From contig CM049310.1 of assembly GCA_026874595.1 (NCBI GenBank), forward strand, positions 9,236,001-9,300,000: a stretch of DNA of 64,000 nt, given 5' to 3'. The DNA is from Sipunculus nudus. Taxonomy: Eukaryota > Annelida > Sipuncula > Golfingiida > Sipunculidae. Positions within the stretch are counted from its first letter, which is position 1; each line of letters begins with the position of its first letter. The notes below the pieces were generated by a model, which was not told where the DNA came from, made no database searches, and worked only from the letters and a program-made list of their open reading frames with translations. This document shows positions 13,327 to 25,150 of this stretch, piece after piece. The position numbers and the translations under genes were made by a program.

Positions 13327-13332
13327 CTATTA

Positions 13333-13363
<31 letters not shown>

Positions 13364-13377
13364 TTTATTTTTATTAT
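13327..13377. repeat. (TTA)n/(TTTA)n microsatellite
   Basis: TTA triplets give way directly to TTTA tetramers, a compound simple repeat. Confidence 0.95.
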
Positions 13378-15659
13378 CAATGAATATTGTTTGACCACTG
13401 AACATATCGACAAACAGTGCTCAGGAGCCTCTTCCTGCAAAATGGAACACCGGACATTTTAATCTTCTTTCGCAAACACTTGGGTTCATATGAAAGTGCA
13501 TTTAACATGGGTTTTATAATGCAGTTTCTGGCAACCTAAATGGGTTTTCTATTTTTCCGACCAGCAAGAAAACGACATGCACGCGTGGTTCCCCTACGAG
13601 GGTTATTCGTCACCGAAGGTGCCCCCTGAGAGATTCAAGGCCACTGATGACCTGTGTAGGCCGAACAAGCCAGATGATTCTTAGCGATAAGAAATTCAAA
13701 GGGAGACGTTTGGAAAATCTTGCTGGATCAAACGTGCATGCACGCTTTAATCTTTTCCAAAAGAAATGGATCACGTACTAGCACAAGTGCTGTGCTCCGC
13801 AATTGGCACAAAAAAAAGATAATTTACCAGTGAAATTAAAATGGCAAATAAACCTTTCCCGAAATAGTCTACAAACCCCCATGCAAATGTTTCATAATTT
13901 TATGAACCAAGATTCAGCGAGGACGCTGCGCCGCCACCCCTACTTTAAAGGAACTCCTTCAGTGTCTGGGCCGATTTGGGCGATTCCATTCCAAGGCCAG
14001 GTTGACCCGAGACACGTTGAAGGGTTTGCCCTACTCTGTACGTACCACAAGTTTTAAGGTGAAAGGACGACTGCATCAAGGAATCTGAGCTTTCTTTAGA
14101 AATAGAATAATAAAATTAAAAAGTAAAGAAAACTGCTTGTCGAAGGCCTATTTAATACGCGCACACGTGCGGAGATCCCTGCTGGCAAAATCATAAATGA
14201 CCTTTTCCCCCTTCCTTACAAAAGAGTTTAAAGTAACGGAAAAGGTGGATCCCTGGCCTGTCATATAAAACCTGGCATGCAGCACTACGTAGCTTGTCAT
14301 TACCAAAATTATATAGCATGATCTGAAGCTAATCATGACGTTATTTCCTCATGCAATTATGACATAATAACATTTATTTATTTATTACATTGCTCCATAA
14401 CTTACCGACGGATACTGGCCAACTTGCATGGCGGAGCTGCATCTGTGCGTTTCAAAATTGTCGACATCCCCCATTCTGAGTATGAATCCACTCGATCTAT
14501 GATGGTTTCGTTTCATTAAAAACCGTTTTCACCGTATTATAATATAAAACATTTCTTGGCTACCTTAATCTGGTTGACGTTTTATGACTTTTGATTTTGA
14601 TTTAATTATAAAAATTCTGCAAATATTTGCCTTTCACATTTTTTTCACTCAGAATAAATTGATGTAGGAAATATTGTCAACCAAAGTGCGAATATTTATG
14701 ATGTCAACTTAACAGATATTCTCCTTTCTTATAGCAACAGTCCGATAAATACTGCCTCCAATGAGTTTAGAGTGGGCGTATTTTTTTTTTTTTTTCTTGA
14801 CCGCGTGTGCGGCCGGGAAGCGGGCAGCCAGTGTGGTACGGCAAGGGTATTTTGAACTTCATGCGTGATGAAAGATTCAAAGAATTCAGTGATATATTAC
14901 ATACCGTATTAGGCTAAAGACAGACATTTCAAGTTTTTAAATTGAAAGATTCATATTTATACAGCGCGCCGTACTTATAGGCCTACAAGTGGAAGTTGTA
15001 GACATGACACAATCACCCAAGTGACAATTGTTTCGCCCGATGGCCGCTGTATGCTGAACGGGAAAGAGAGTAGTTGGGTGACACTGGGTTCAATCAGTCA
15101 GGGTTACACTAATCCGTAATAAACCTAAGCAAAGTCGATTAAAGTGATAGCTACATATTACAATAAATTATGGCGTGTCATGCTAGCTCAAAAAAAGGGT
15201 ATTCACCTGTTTATTTCTTCTTTTGCAGCCACGGCCGGCCCTCACTGTCTTGTGGTCCGCCATTTTTTCTTCGTACTGCGCATGCGGTATGACGTCAAAG
15301 TGTTGACACGTGCAAATTCGCGGTCGACGTAATTCTCGGTTGAAATGTCAAAATAACTGCTGCCGATAATGCAGTCATATCACTCTCTAAACCAATTTAT
15401 AGCAGGACACGAAAAAAAATCGCATTGAGACAACATTTAGCGTGTATTCCACATTTCAAGCAAACCATCATGGTGAGACGTCGGCAATATTTCCCGCCAC
15501 AAAAACACCGCATCGTCCGAGAAAGTTAATATTACATTAGAATGCTAAGATTTATTTTATATTTCTGAATTAAAATATTAATATAGTTTATTGGTTGATA
15601 AAAATCAGCATGATTCTTTTTATTCACAAAATTTGATAAAGAAATTGAGATGCATATTT

Positions 15660-15795
15660 TTCCATTCCTTCCGAGACGTCGTAAAAAATCAAGCCATAAA
15701 CAGGTCACATCTTGGTTTATCATGCAAACATATACGTCCATTCCTTCTGAGACGTCGTAAAAATTCTGCCATAAACAGGTCGCACATTGTTTTAT
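15660..15795. repeat. 78-bp tandem duplication
   Basis: TCCATTCCTTCCGAGACGTC at about 15660 and TCCATTCCTTCTGAGACGTC at about 15738 each precede CCATAAACAGGTC and a TTTAT tail. These are two copies with scattered substitutions. Confidence 0.85.
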
Positions 15796-16019
15796 AGTGT
15801 CACCACTAGGTGCCGCCAACTGGTATACTTGTCCATCCATATGGACAAATGCAAGTTGGACAAATAAAGAGAAATGTGTCCATACCCTTGTGAGCTTAGT
15901 ATGTATAAAACGACTCACAAGGTTAATTTGTACACACACCCGAAATATGCCTTGTGAGACTAGTCTCACAAAAGCACCAAGGCTCACAAGGTTGCTTTAT
16001 ACTGCAATATAGTCTCACA

Positions 16020-16121
16020 ATGTAGCTATTGCAAGAACGGCACGACAGACGGAGGGACGGACAGACGCCGGACAAAGAGTGATGGCTTTAGCTCAGATGA
16101 CTTTCAGTCAGCTGAGCTAAA
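16020..16121 (-). repeat. end of hairpin-headed dispersed repeat family
   Basis: Read on the minus strand it begins TTTTTAGCTCAGCTGACT. Its arms AGCTCAGATGACT and AGTCAGCTGAGCT form a near-perfect hairpin, followed by CCGTC-rich sequence. The same head occurs on the plus strand near 27054, 28737 and 47621. Confidence 0.7.
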
Positions 16122-17423
16122 AATCATACATCTACATTTTTTAAAAGCTTTTAAAAAACATTCTTGTCAATATGTTTAACTGTATACATGTGATTGTAAA
16201 CATTGCCTGGCATGAGGAATATCTAAAAATCATAAATCTACATTTTTTAAAAGCTTTTAAAAACATTCTTTTCAATATTTAACATAGATACTCTGAAATC
16301 TAAATGTCTAAAGGAATGATGTAATAAATGCTGATAAACTGGTGCCAGGCTAGATGTATCTGCTTCATACAGCTAACATATTTGGTAAAATGACTCAATT
16401 CAATCTTTATAATTAAGCCAAAATTCATTCTTTGGAACCACAAAAGACAATTATTATAAGAATTATTCAGGAGATTATTTTTGTAAAAGATTAAACAAAT
16501 TGGCCTCAGTGGCATCAGTCAAAAAACGTTTTACAGGTTTATAACTCATATGGGAAAATAAAGCAAAATGGCTAAGTTAAGCTTCCCATAACTCAGCCAA
16601 AAATCACTGAACCAAAACCAGTTGAACAAACTTGAATTATCAACATCTAAGGATAATTAATGTGTGAGATTTAGGAATTTGGCCCAGTGGTTTTTGAGAA
16701 GAAGATCTTTGTAGCCACTGAGCTAAAATGGGCTGTTACAGCATATGACTAAATTCAGCCTCCCACAACTCAGCCAAAAGACACTGAACTGAGACCATTT
16801 GAACAAACTTCAGAAAGCACTACCCTAGAATCATTTCTGTGCAATATTAAACTATTTGGCCACATGGTTTCAGAGAAGAAGTTTTTTGTAGTCGTCAGTA
16901 TGATACGGGCACTGATGACCCCCGAACAAAAAAGGCCGATGAAGGTGGCGCCACCAATACCTCAATATCAGATATGTCTCATGTGAACAACATTGGCATA
17001 AAAAATTTGGTGATGATAGCTACAGCGGTTTCTGAGATTGTAATTTTAGTATGTTTTTTTGGACAGATGATTAAGTTCAACTTCCTGTAACTCGGCCAAA
17101 AATCACCGAACTTTAACCATTCAAACAAACTTGAGAAAGATTGTTCCAGGAATCATTTCTGTGAAATATTGGACAATTTGGCGGAACAGTTTCGGAGAAG
17201 ATTTTAAAGCTTTTTTAGCTTTTTCCCTATAAAATCTAAGAAAATGCAAATAGCCAAAAAATAAGCAAAATCCGATATAAATTTTTAGATGACTAATTTT
17301 TTTCATAAAATTTCATGATGCATAGTATGGGTTAATGTACGGACGCCGGACGACGCCACACCATCGCATAAGCTCACAGTTTCGCTAAAAATATACTTGT
17401 TAAATGTTTAAAGGAATTGTGTA

Positions 17424-17449
17424 GGGGAGACTGGGGAGATGTGGGCCAC
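17424..17449. repeat. pogo-like element left TIR
   Basis: Begins GGGGAGACTGGGGAG right after the TA at 17422-17423. Fifteen bases match the right end exactly; identity continues imperfectly to about 26 bp. Confidence 0.93.
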
Positions 17450-18121
17450 ATTTTATCTTTTTGCCCTTTAAGTGAAAGCGTTGAACACAATATTGGATAT
17501 TTGATATTTTTAAGAAACTTGCATATATTTACTACAAATTTCGCATATTGCATGGTACATATGCCTTTGCATTTTTTTAGAATCATGGTATATAATCATA
17601 CATGTTAAGTGGCCCAGACCTCCCTCATATTGGGAGGCCTGGGCCACATAGTAGGGAGGGATGGGCCAACACAAGTCTACCGCTAGAACCTGTATTTATG
17701 AATGTAAGATAATGAAAACACAGTATGTAGGCCTACAATAGTGATTACCAATTTTTATGATTCATAGACATATGCAAAGAAGACACAGTCTCTGCAAAGA
17801 GGACACAGTCTCAAACTGGCAATAAAATAATACTTATTGCAAACTAATGAGTCAAATATGAGTAATAATTATATGTTTACAACTTGTTTCTTAGAAACCG
17901 GCAATTAAATAATACTTTTAGGAATCTTTTTAGACATCTTAAGCCTCTGCAAAGACGACACAGTCTCAAATCGGCAAATTAGAAATACTTTTATGGATCA
18001 TAGACATCTTAGGCCTAATCCTCTGCAAAGAAGGCACAGTCTTAAACTGACAATTAAATAATACTTATTGCAATCTAATGAGTCAAATATGAGTAATGGT
18101 CATATGTTTACAACTGGTTTC

Positions 18122-20384
18122 TCAGAAATAAGCACTAAGGTCAACATCAAAAATGTATTGACTAGAGGCGCGCTTTGTTCCTCCAGCTTGCATTGGCCTT
18201 GGAAGGATCATGACAATATCTCCAACTGGCACACTGTCGATGTCTTCTTTGTCCGGAAAAACAAAACGGAATGTATCCTTTTTTGGCATACGAATTAGAT
18301 ACTTCACCTCCACTGTATTGTCCTCAGAGCATTTTTCTGTAACTTTTCCCACAAAGAACTTCTTCATTTTTTTTTTTGCATATTCTACCAGTACAAAATC
18401 CTCCTGAGTCAGGTTTTCCATACTCGGTTCCCTGGCATCAAATGTTTCAGTATTGAGATCTTCGCTGTCTGTGTCATCATCATATTCTATTTGATTTTGA
18501 TTTTCTGAAGAGCTGTCACTTTCAGATTCATGATTTTTTTCTGTTGTTCTTCTTTGGTCTTCATTTTTAATTTTCTTTTTGCTTGAACATGACCAGTGGA
18601 TTTGGAAATTTTCCTCTTTTGGGAGACTTTCAGTGCAAGCTGCATTCGGGATGGTGTATCGGTGAGTATCATGGTTTGACTCTTTTGTCGTTTTCCGCGG
18701 TTGGTCTTCCTCGGCCCCGCTTTGGGGTATGGCCGTATATCTTCTGGTGACCAGTGTTTAGGCCTACCACTACTGCCTGGTTGTGGCTCAGATTCCTTTT
18801 AAATGGTGGCCTTTTCAGTTTCATCATTCCTATACTCAGGTGGATCTGAATTATGGCTTGGCGTTTGTTCCATATCAGGTTTGCGAACTCCTGTTTGGAT
18901 TTGTTCCGGTTCTTTTTCTGCTGGCAGAGCTGATTCTGGTTGTCCTCTTTTATCGCCATGCTGAGCAGTGCTTTGGGTTTCAGTTGTTTTACACGGAGAC
19001 TCTAGTTCTGTCGTAGTTGTGGCTGGGTGATTTCCAGGTTCTGACAATTGTTCGACAGTCGCCTCTGCAGCAGGAGCTTGGTTGGACCCAGTCTGTGGCA
19101 GCTGAGGTTCATCAGCAGAAAGCTCTGCACTTGCTGGTTCCTGTGGCATTTCTTGATCTGTTACATAAGAGCTTAAGAACTCATCTTCACTGAACACATT
19201 GCTGTCATATGGGAAAATCCCTGTCACACGAAATCCTGATAGAATGTTTTCTGCAGAAAACGCTCGGGCATATGACTTTCCCAAGCACTGTGCTATTTGA
19301 TAAATTGTCATGGGTTTCCCAGGATTGCTTAGCTGCCACTCATTGCATGCTGCATTGAAATACTTCTTCAGGGGACCATATACAGTACGGTCCAGGGGCT
19401 GAAGTTTGTGACTGGTGTGAGGTGGAAAAGTCAGAAAAATTACACCATTCTCCCTTGCTTTATCAATCACAGCTAAGGATATGTGTGAGCTGTGGTTATC
19501 CATTATAAGAAGTGTAGGTTTTGTTTTACTAGAATGTGAATTTTCTATAAAATGTTCAAGCCATGTTTCAAAGATTTCTGCAGTGATCCAACCACTTGGA
19601 TTTGCAGAACCTATGGTACCTGGTGGTGCACCGGCAATCATGTGATTCCGGAAATGTACACGGGGAAATATCAGAAGAGGAGGTATGGTGTTACCTACAG
19701 CATTGACAGCCCCAACCATCGTGACGAGAGTCCCCCTTTCTGCTGATGTTATTTGTCCTACTTGCTTTTCCCCTTTGGTGGCAATGACTTTGGGTGGTTT
19801 ATGAACTGTTGTGAGGCCAGTTTCATCTATATTATAAATGTTCTTGGGTGGAAATTGATGCCTCTTCATAACCGTTTCCAGGTTTGTGAAGAACTTGTTT
19901 ACTGTTTGCCGGTTAAAGCTTGTTGCTCTGCCAATGCTTGTTGCTTCTGGGAAGCGAACACTTAGTTCTTTATTGCGTGACAGGAAACCCCGAAGCCAAT
20001 CACAACCGGCAATTTTATTCCTGTTCCACGTTTCAGGAACCGTTATATTATTCATATGCGCATATTCATATGCCAACTCTCGGGTTGCCTTTGTTGTCAA
20101 TCCATGATGCATTCTGGATGCTGTCTGTAGATAATGTACCAGTTCGGTTTCCTGACTTTGATTAAAAATCAAGCAATTTTAATATATGGTCTCAGTCTGA
20201 TTTTGCCAATTCCATCAGTTCTGGCCTTATTCACATACCGTTGCAGTGTTGACCTTGATATATTCAGTCTTTTGGCGGCTTTCCTTTCAGTTTCACCATT
20301 AAGAACAGCCGTGACTGCTACCTGCATAGCAGCTGCAGAAGTCTGACCAAATGTCTCGCGCTTTCTTTTGTACTTGAATGGCAT
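18122..20384 (-). pseudogene. pogo-like transposase (HTH, CENP-B-like, DDE_1), broken
   Basis: The N-terminus (20384-20169) is a Psq-type helix-turn-helix with KAAKRLNISRSTLQRYVNKA. The next frame (20172-18799) has a CENP-B-type DNA-binding region followed by the DDE_1 catalytic domain. All three catalytic acids are visible: NIDETG, LLIMDNHSSH and LQPLD. A lysine-rich linker and a conserved-looking C-terminal segment (18421-18122, starting MENLTQEDFVLVEY) follow. Lesions: a frameshift near 20170, an in-frame TAA at 18799-18801, and a frameshift around an A7 run near 18540. The enzyme would cut and paste at TA sites. This copy is not expected to make the full protein, but the few lesions suggest a young insertion. 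Confidence 0.9.
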
Positions 20385-20890
20385 GTTGTCTTCTGCTGCA
20401 ATTGAAAAAAAATTTATTTGGATAAAAACAAAAACATTTGATATTCATTTAATATATATCATTTTAGACGGGAGGAGTGGGCCACCGGAGGGGAGAGGTT
20501 GGCCACTGGCCCACTCCTCCCACAGCTTCATGGCCCACACCTCCCCAACAGTAGACCCTGATGGAAACAGGCAGCCATATTTTTTTTAAAGGGAAATTAT
20601 CATAATTTTACTCCCTCAAAATACAGGTTTGATATAACTGAAAAAGTTAAACCAACAGTTCTAGGCAATGTCCTAAACATTTGGGGAGCAGGGGAATTGA
20701 AAGTGAAAGTGAATTTTTTACTCACCATGCAGGATTAATGACGATTGGTAAAGATCTGGTGATTGAGACTTCTGATGTCTTCCTTGCTGTGGTCTGTAAG
20801 TGGAGACCCCTGGGAAGGATCATGTGATCAGAGCATGGGGATTCCCCTTCCAACACTTAGTCCACAGAGAAGGATGGCCCACCCCTCCTT

Positions 20891-20916
20891 GTGACCAACA
20901 CCTCCCCAGTCTCCCC
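20891..20916. repeat. pogo-like element right TIR
   Basis: The reverse complement begins GGGGAGACTGGGGAG and is followed on the plus strand by TA at 20917-20918. It pairs with the left TIR. Confidence 0.93.
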
Positions 20917-20918
20917 TA

Positions 20919-21366
20919 CAACATGCAGGACACTTTAACCTTTCCACAATGCTACTAAACTGAGACCAATGTTAAACTTGCTTCCATTCTGCAATGGTAT
21001 TATGTTATTAAATTCAAATTTTCATTTAAATGATGTAATAGTATAGTAGGAATAATAACAAGCTGGTCATATCTGCCAGATGACTTGTGACATGGTTTCC
21101 AGTCCCTTGTTTATGGTTATGAATTCACAAAATAAATTTTACGCAATTCTTAGTATATTACGGACAGAGAAAATCTTTGAAGACTTACCTATGATAACCT
21201 GGCAAATATAAGTCTTGCTAAACCCAATCTTGGGGTTTGTCTTTCCAGTTTTGGCCAGCCCCTTCATGTTCATCTTTGACATAAGACCATTCGTCATCAG
21301 TCTTGTGATAATAAAAAAAGAAATAAATGAGTAAGAAGTAAACAATAGTTTCTATATTTGCAAGGT

Positions 21367-21409
<43 letters not shown>

Positions 21410-23133
21410 CTACATGTTTCCTGCAAAAAAAAACTACTACCAGAGTGCTCTATGGTCACTCTATGGTACACCAGAGTGCAATATTTTGCACAAACTACGC
21501 AGTAGTTAACGTCTGACAACACTATTCCTCTTTATTTGTCTTAATATATATTTGTAAATACCTTGCAAAAAAGTCCCAAATAATTATACGGCATTTTTAT
21601 TCATTACACTAAAATACAGATTTACTTATTTCTGGATAAGTTATTTTTACTTCAGAGCATCCTGAAAATTGTGCAATTAAGCTGAACCGTATTTAAATAC
21701 ATTCCATGGAAAAGCATGTGTATCATAACATACAAGTTTAATGGTTAATATTTGAAAAAAAAGTTATAACAAAGCTTTTAAGCTGTTCAAAGATGTTGTC
21801 TTTAATGTTGACACCGCCTACTTTGGCCAGCTGAGAAATCTAAAACAAATTTAAAAAAATCAGTAAATTCATTGCTAGTGTAGGCTATCATTGAACTCAA
21901 ACAGTTCCAAATAGATCTGAAAGATGAAAACTTTGTAATGAAAAGGCTTCATATGCACGTCCTATAACAAGATCATATTTACTATTGACAAAAGGAAAGG
22001 AAAAAATCTCAATTAAGAAAAGTGTCACAATCAGTTTGAACTAAAAAACAATCTTAGTTAAATGATAAAGAAAAATATTAACTATTCACAATCTCAATGT
22101 GGATCTGTGAACATCCCAGTTACTTTAAATTCCCATACAAAGTAATGGCATGGATATGTAAAATAACAGTGTATGTCACAGAACACATGAAAACAACAAC
22201 ATGCTACCTTAGACAGATTTGCATTAAACTACTTACTTAATAACATATTCTTAAATATCATCAGTGTATTCATCAAATCACATGATTGTATTAAACTCAA
22301 GTGGGGCAAGCAATTATCAAAGATAAGCCAGGGGTCAACCTCATTCAAAAGCCACCAGTTCTCTTGCTCAACTTGGGACTTTTATGATGAATGTGCTGAA
22401 GTATTCACCATGAGTTTACATTTGTCCTCCTCTTTGAAGGCCCCTTCCAGCTTTTCACTGTTCAATAGTTTGGAGCTGTTCCAGATGGAAAGTGGAATCT
22501 GAGGGTGTTGGGTCAGATACAAATGTCAGCACTTTCTTGATAACAGGATATAACAGATATATTGTCCGTGAAATCGTGTACACAAAACTTATCAGTGGGT
22601 CGCCATTGTTGCGCGTGTGATTTGGAATATGGAAGTTTTGACGATCAGAAAAAGTCCAAGTATCGCTGACTTGATGCAATGTTACTTCCTAGAAATGGTC
22701 CGAGCATGTTAAGAGTTTGTTCTCAAACAGCTGTCACCATGTTGTGATAAGATGATGCACTCAGATACTAGAAGACGCATGGCTGTTCTTTGGAATTCTA
22801 CAAATAAAAAGTAAAATATAAGGTTCTTACTTTACTATAAGATCTTTTCTCTAAGTTAGGTTCAGCTTTTTATATTAACCTCTCACCTTTTCTCCTGTTG
22901 TCAGTATTTTCATGCATTGATATGTATTTGTGAATAGTTTTAACAACACTAAATTCACATGGTTATTAATTCATGCACTTTTTATGCATGTTGCTAAGCA
23001 TCTTATCAATCACATATCATTATTAAATATCTGCAAATACCTCAATTATGTCCTCTATCATAATCAGAAACTATATACATTTTCAAGAGTAGCAAGTAAA
23101 CAAATCATGTGAATGTTCATATGGCAAACACTT
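20919..23133. other. AT-rich non-coding stretch
   Basis: No gene recognised. It contains an (AT)n run at 21368-21405 and otherwise unremarkable AT-rich sequence, possibly intron of a minus-strand gene whose exon would be the SR-repeat block that follows. Confidence 0.5.
21368..21405. repeat. (AT)n microsatellite
   Basis: Uninterrupted alternating A and T. Confidence 0.97.
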
Positions 23134-23135
23134 AC

Positions 23136-25150
23136 TCGCTTGTGACATGGGATAGGCGTCCATTGAGGTGTATGTTGAGTTGATGTCAGAAGCGTGGATG
23201 CTTTGGGTGTATATGCTGGGTTTGAGTTCGGTATGTATGAGGTAGAGGACTTAGGTGTAAAAGGGGTTGATCTTTGCTTTGATCCTGATCTTGAACAAGA
23301 CCTCCCCGAAGATCTTGACCTTGATCCAGACCTCTGCTTTGATCCTGATCTTTAACAAGACCTCCCCGAAGATCTTGATCTTTACCCAGACCTCTGCTTT
23401 GATCCGGATCTTGACCAAGAAGTCTGAGAGCTTGTCCTTGATCCAGACCTCTTCTTTGATCCTGATCTTGAACAAGACCTCCTCGAAGATCTTGATCTTG
23501 ATCCATTCCTCTGCTTTGATCCCGATATTGAACAAGATCTCCTCTAAGATCTTGATCTTGATCCAGACCTCTGCTTTGTTCCAGATCTTGACCAAGATCT
23601 CCTCCAAGATCTTGAACTTGACCCAGACCTCTGAGATCTTGATCCCGACTAAGACCTCTGCTTTTATCCTGATCTTGAACAAGATCTCCTAAAAGATCTT
23701 GATCTTGACCCAGACCTCTGCTTTGATCCAGATCTTGAACAAGACTTCTGAGATCTTGACCTTGATCGAGACCTCTGCTTTGATCCAGATCTTGAACAAG
23801 ACCTCCTCTAAGATCTTGATCTTGACCAAGACCTCTGCTTTGATCCTGATCTTGACCAAGACCTCTGAGATCTTGACCTTGATCCAGACCGCTGCTTTGA
23901 TCCTGATCTTGAACAAGACCTCCTGAGAGATTGTGATCTTGACCCAGACCTCTGCTTTGATCTAGATCTTGACCAAGACCTCTTAGATCATGACCTTGAT
24001 CCAGACCTCTGCTTTGATCCTGATTTTGAAAAAGACCTCATTGGTGACCTTGATCTTGACCCAAACCTCTGATTGGATCAGGATCTTGATTGAGACCTGT
24101 TTGGAGACCTTGATTTTGACTGATACGTTTGCTTTGATCTGGGTCTTGGCCAAGACCTCCCTGGAGAACTTGATCTTGACCCAGACCTTAGCTTTGTTCT
24201 TGATCTTGACCAAGACCTTGGTTTTGTTTCATCAGGAAGTGTAATGTCAGATTAGGTAGTGTTTGTCCTCTGAGATCTTGGCCTTGATCCAGACCTCTGC
24301 TCTGATCCAGGTCTTGACCAAGACCTCTGAGATCTTGACCTTGATCCAGACCTCTGCTTTGATCCAGATCTTGAACAAGACCTCTGAGATCTTGATCCTG
24401 ACCCAGACCTATGCTTCTATCCTGATCTTGAACAAGACCTCCTCAAAGATCTTGATCTTGACCCAGACCTCTACTTTGATCCCGATCTTGAACAAGATCT
24501 CCTCCTGATCTTAACAAGATCTCAAAGATCTTGCTCTTGACCCAGACCTCTGCTTTGATCCAGATCTTGAACAAGACCTCTGAGATCTTGACTTTGATCA
24601 AGACCTCTGCTTTGATCCAGATCTTGAACAAGACCTCTGAGATCTTGATCCTGACCAAGACCTTTGCTTTTATCCCGATCTTGAACAAGACCTCCTCGAA
24701 GATCTTAATCTTGACCCAGACCTCTGCTTTGATCCTGATCTTGAACAAGATCTCCTCCAAGATCTTGAACTTGACCCAGACCTCTGCTTTGATCCTGATC
24801 TTGACCAAGACCTCTGAGATCTTGGCATTGACCAAGACCTCTGCTTTGATCCAGATTTTGAACAAGACCTCTGAGATCTTGACCATGATCCAGACCTACT
24901 TTGATCCTGATCTTGGAAAAAAACCCCATTGGTGACCTTGATCTTCACCCAAACCTCTGCATGGATCAGGATCTTGACCTTAACCTGATGGGAGACCTTG
25001 ATTTTGACTGATACGTTTGCTTTGATCTGGGTCTTGACCAAGACCTCCTTGAAAATCTTGACCCAGACCTTTTCTTTGTTCCGGATCTTGACCAAGACCT
25101 TGGTTTTGTTTCATCAGGAAGTGTATTGTCAGATTAGGTAGTGTTTGTTC
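23136..25150 (-). pseudogene. candidate SR-repeat protein exon, degenerate
   Basis: One minus-strand frame through this minisatellite reads as Arg/Ser dipeptides, for example KPRSWSRSG and QSKSRSPIRLRSRS. It then passes into a Ser/Thr/Pro-rich non-repeat tail and reaches a strong donor, CACAAGCGA|GTAAGTG, at 23136/23135. SR proteins are splicing-associated nuclear factors. That pattern and the splice signal are why I favour this frame. Against it, single-base changes put stops in the frame at 23352, 23382, 23649 and 23664 among others, so an intact exon is not possible here. The other two minus frames read as DQ-rich or KI-rich strings and stop before the donor. It may equally be non-coding satellite. 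Confidence 0.3.
23262..25110. repeat. 54/60-bp minisatellite with 882-bp higher-order repeat
   Basis: Units built from GATCTTGA, CCAGACCTCTGCTTTGATCC and AACAAGACCTC recur about every 60 or 54 bp for 1.85 kb. The whole array is itself duplicated: the spacer GTTTTGTTTCATCAGGAAGT occurs at 24221 and 25103, 882 bp apart, followed by the same AGATTAGGTAGTGTTTGT. Confidence 0.95.

Larger units (their letters stand above)
12199..17423. other. non-coding stretch with dispersed repeats
   Basis: No gene is supported. It holds a TTA/TTTA microsatellite, a 78-bp tandem duplication, a hairpin-ended dispersed repeat near 16.0-16.1 kb, and related AT-rich repeat sequence from 16.13 to 17.4 kb. Part of the latter (about 17100-17310) recurs inverted and diverged at about 26510-26720. 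A 98-bp segment near 16125 is duplicated at about 16223. Confidence 0.5.
17424..20916 (-). mobile_element. pogo/Tigger-like DNA transposon, near complete
   Basis: A 3.49-kb element is bounded by inverted repeats starting GGGGAGACTGGGGAG and flanked on both sides by TA (17422-17423 and 20917-20918), the target duplication of Tc1/mariner-superfamily elements. It encodes one pogo-type transposase on the minus strand. Subterminal zones at both ends carry many copies of TGGGCCA/GGCCCA-containing strings, including an inverted repeat at about 17611-17649 and a dense cluster at about 20470-20548. These are candidate transposase-binding sites, an inference. A 17.76-18.12 kb stretch inside also contains short internal duplications. 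Confidence 0.93.

Noticed and set aside
23267-24935. Series of plus-strand ORFs reading as Ile/Leu/Thr/Ser strings
   Set aside because: They follow from a repeat period divisible by three and are stopped between blocks. There is no start, domain or splice context.
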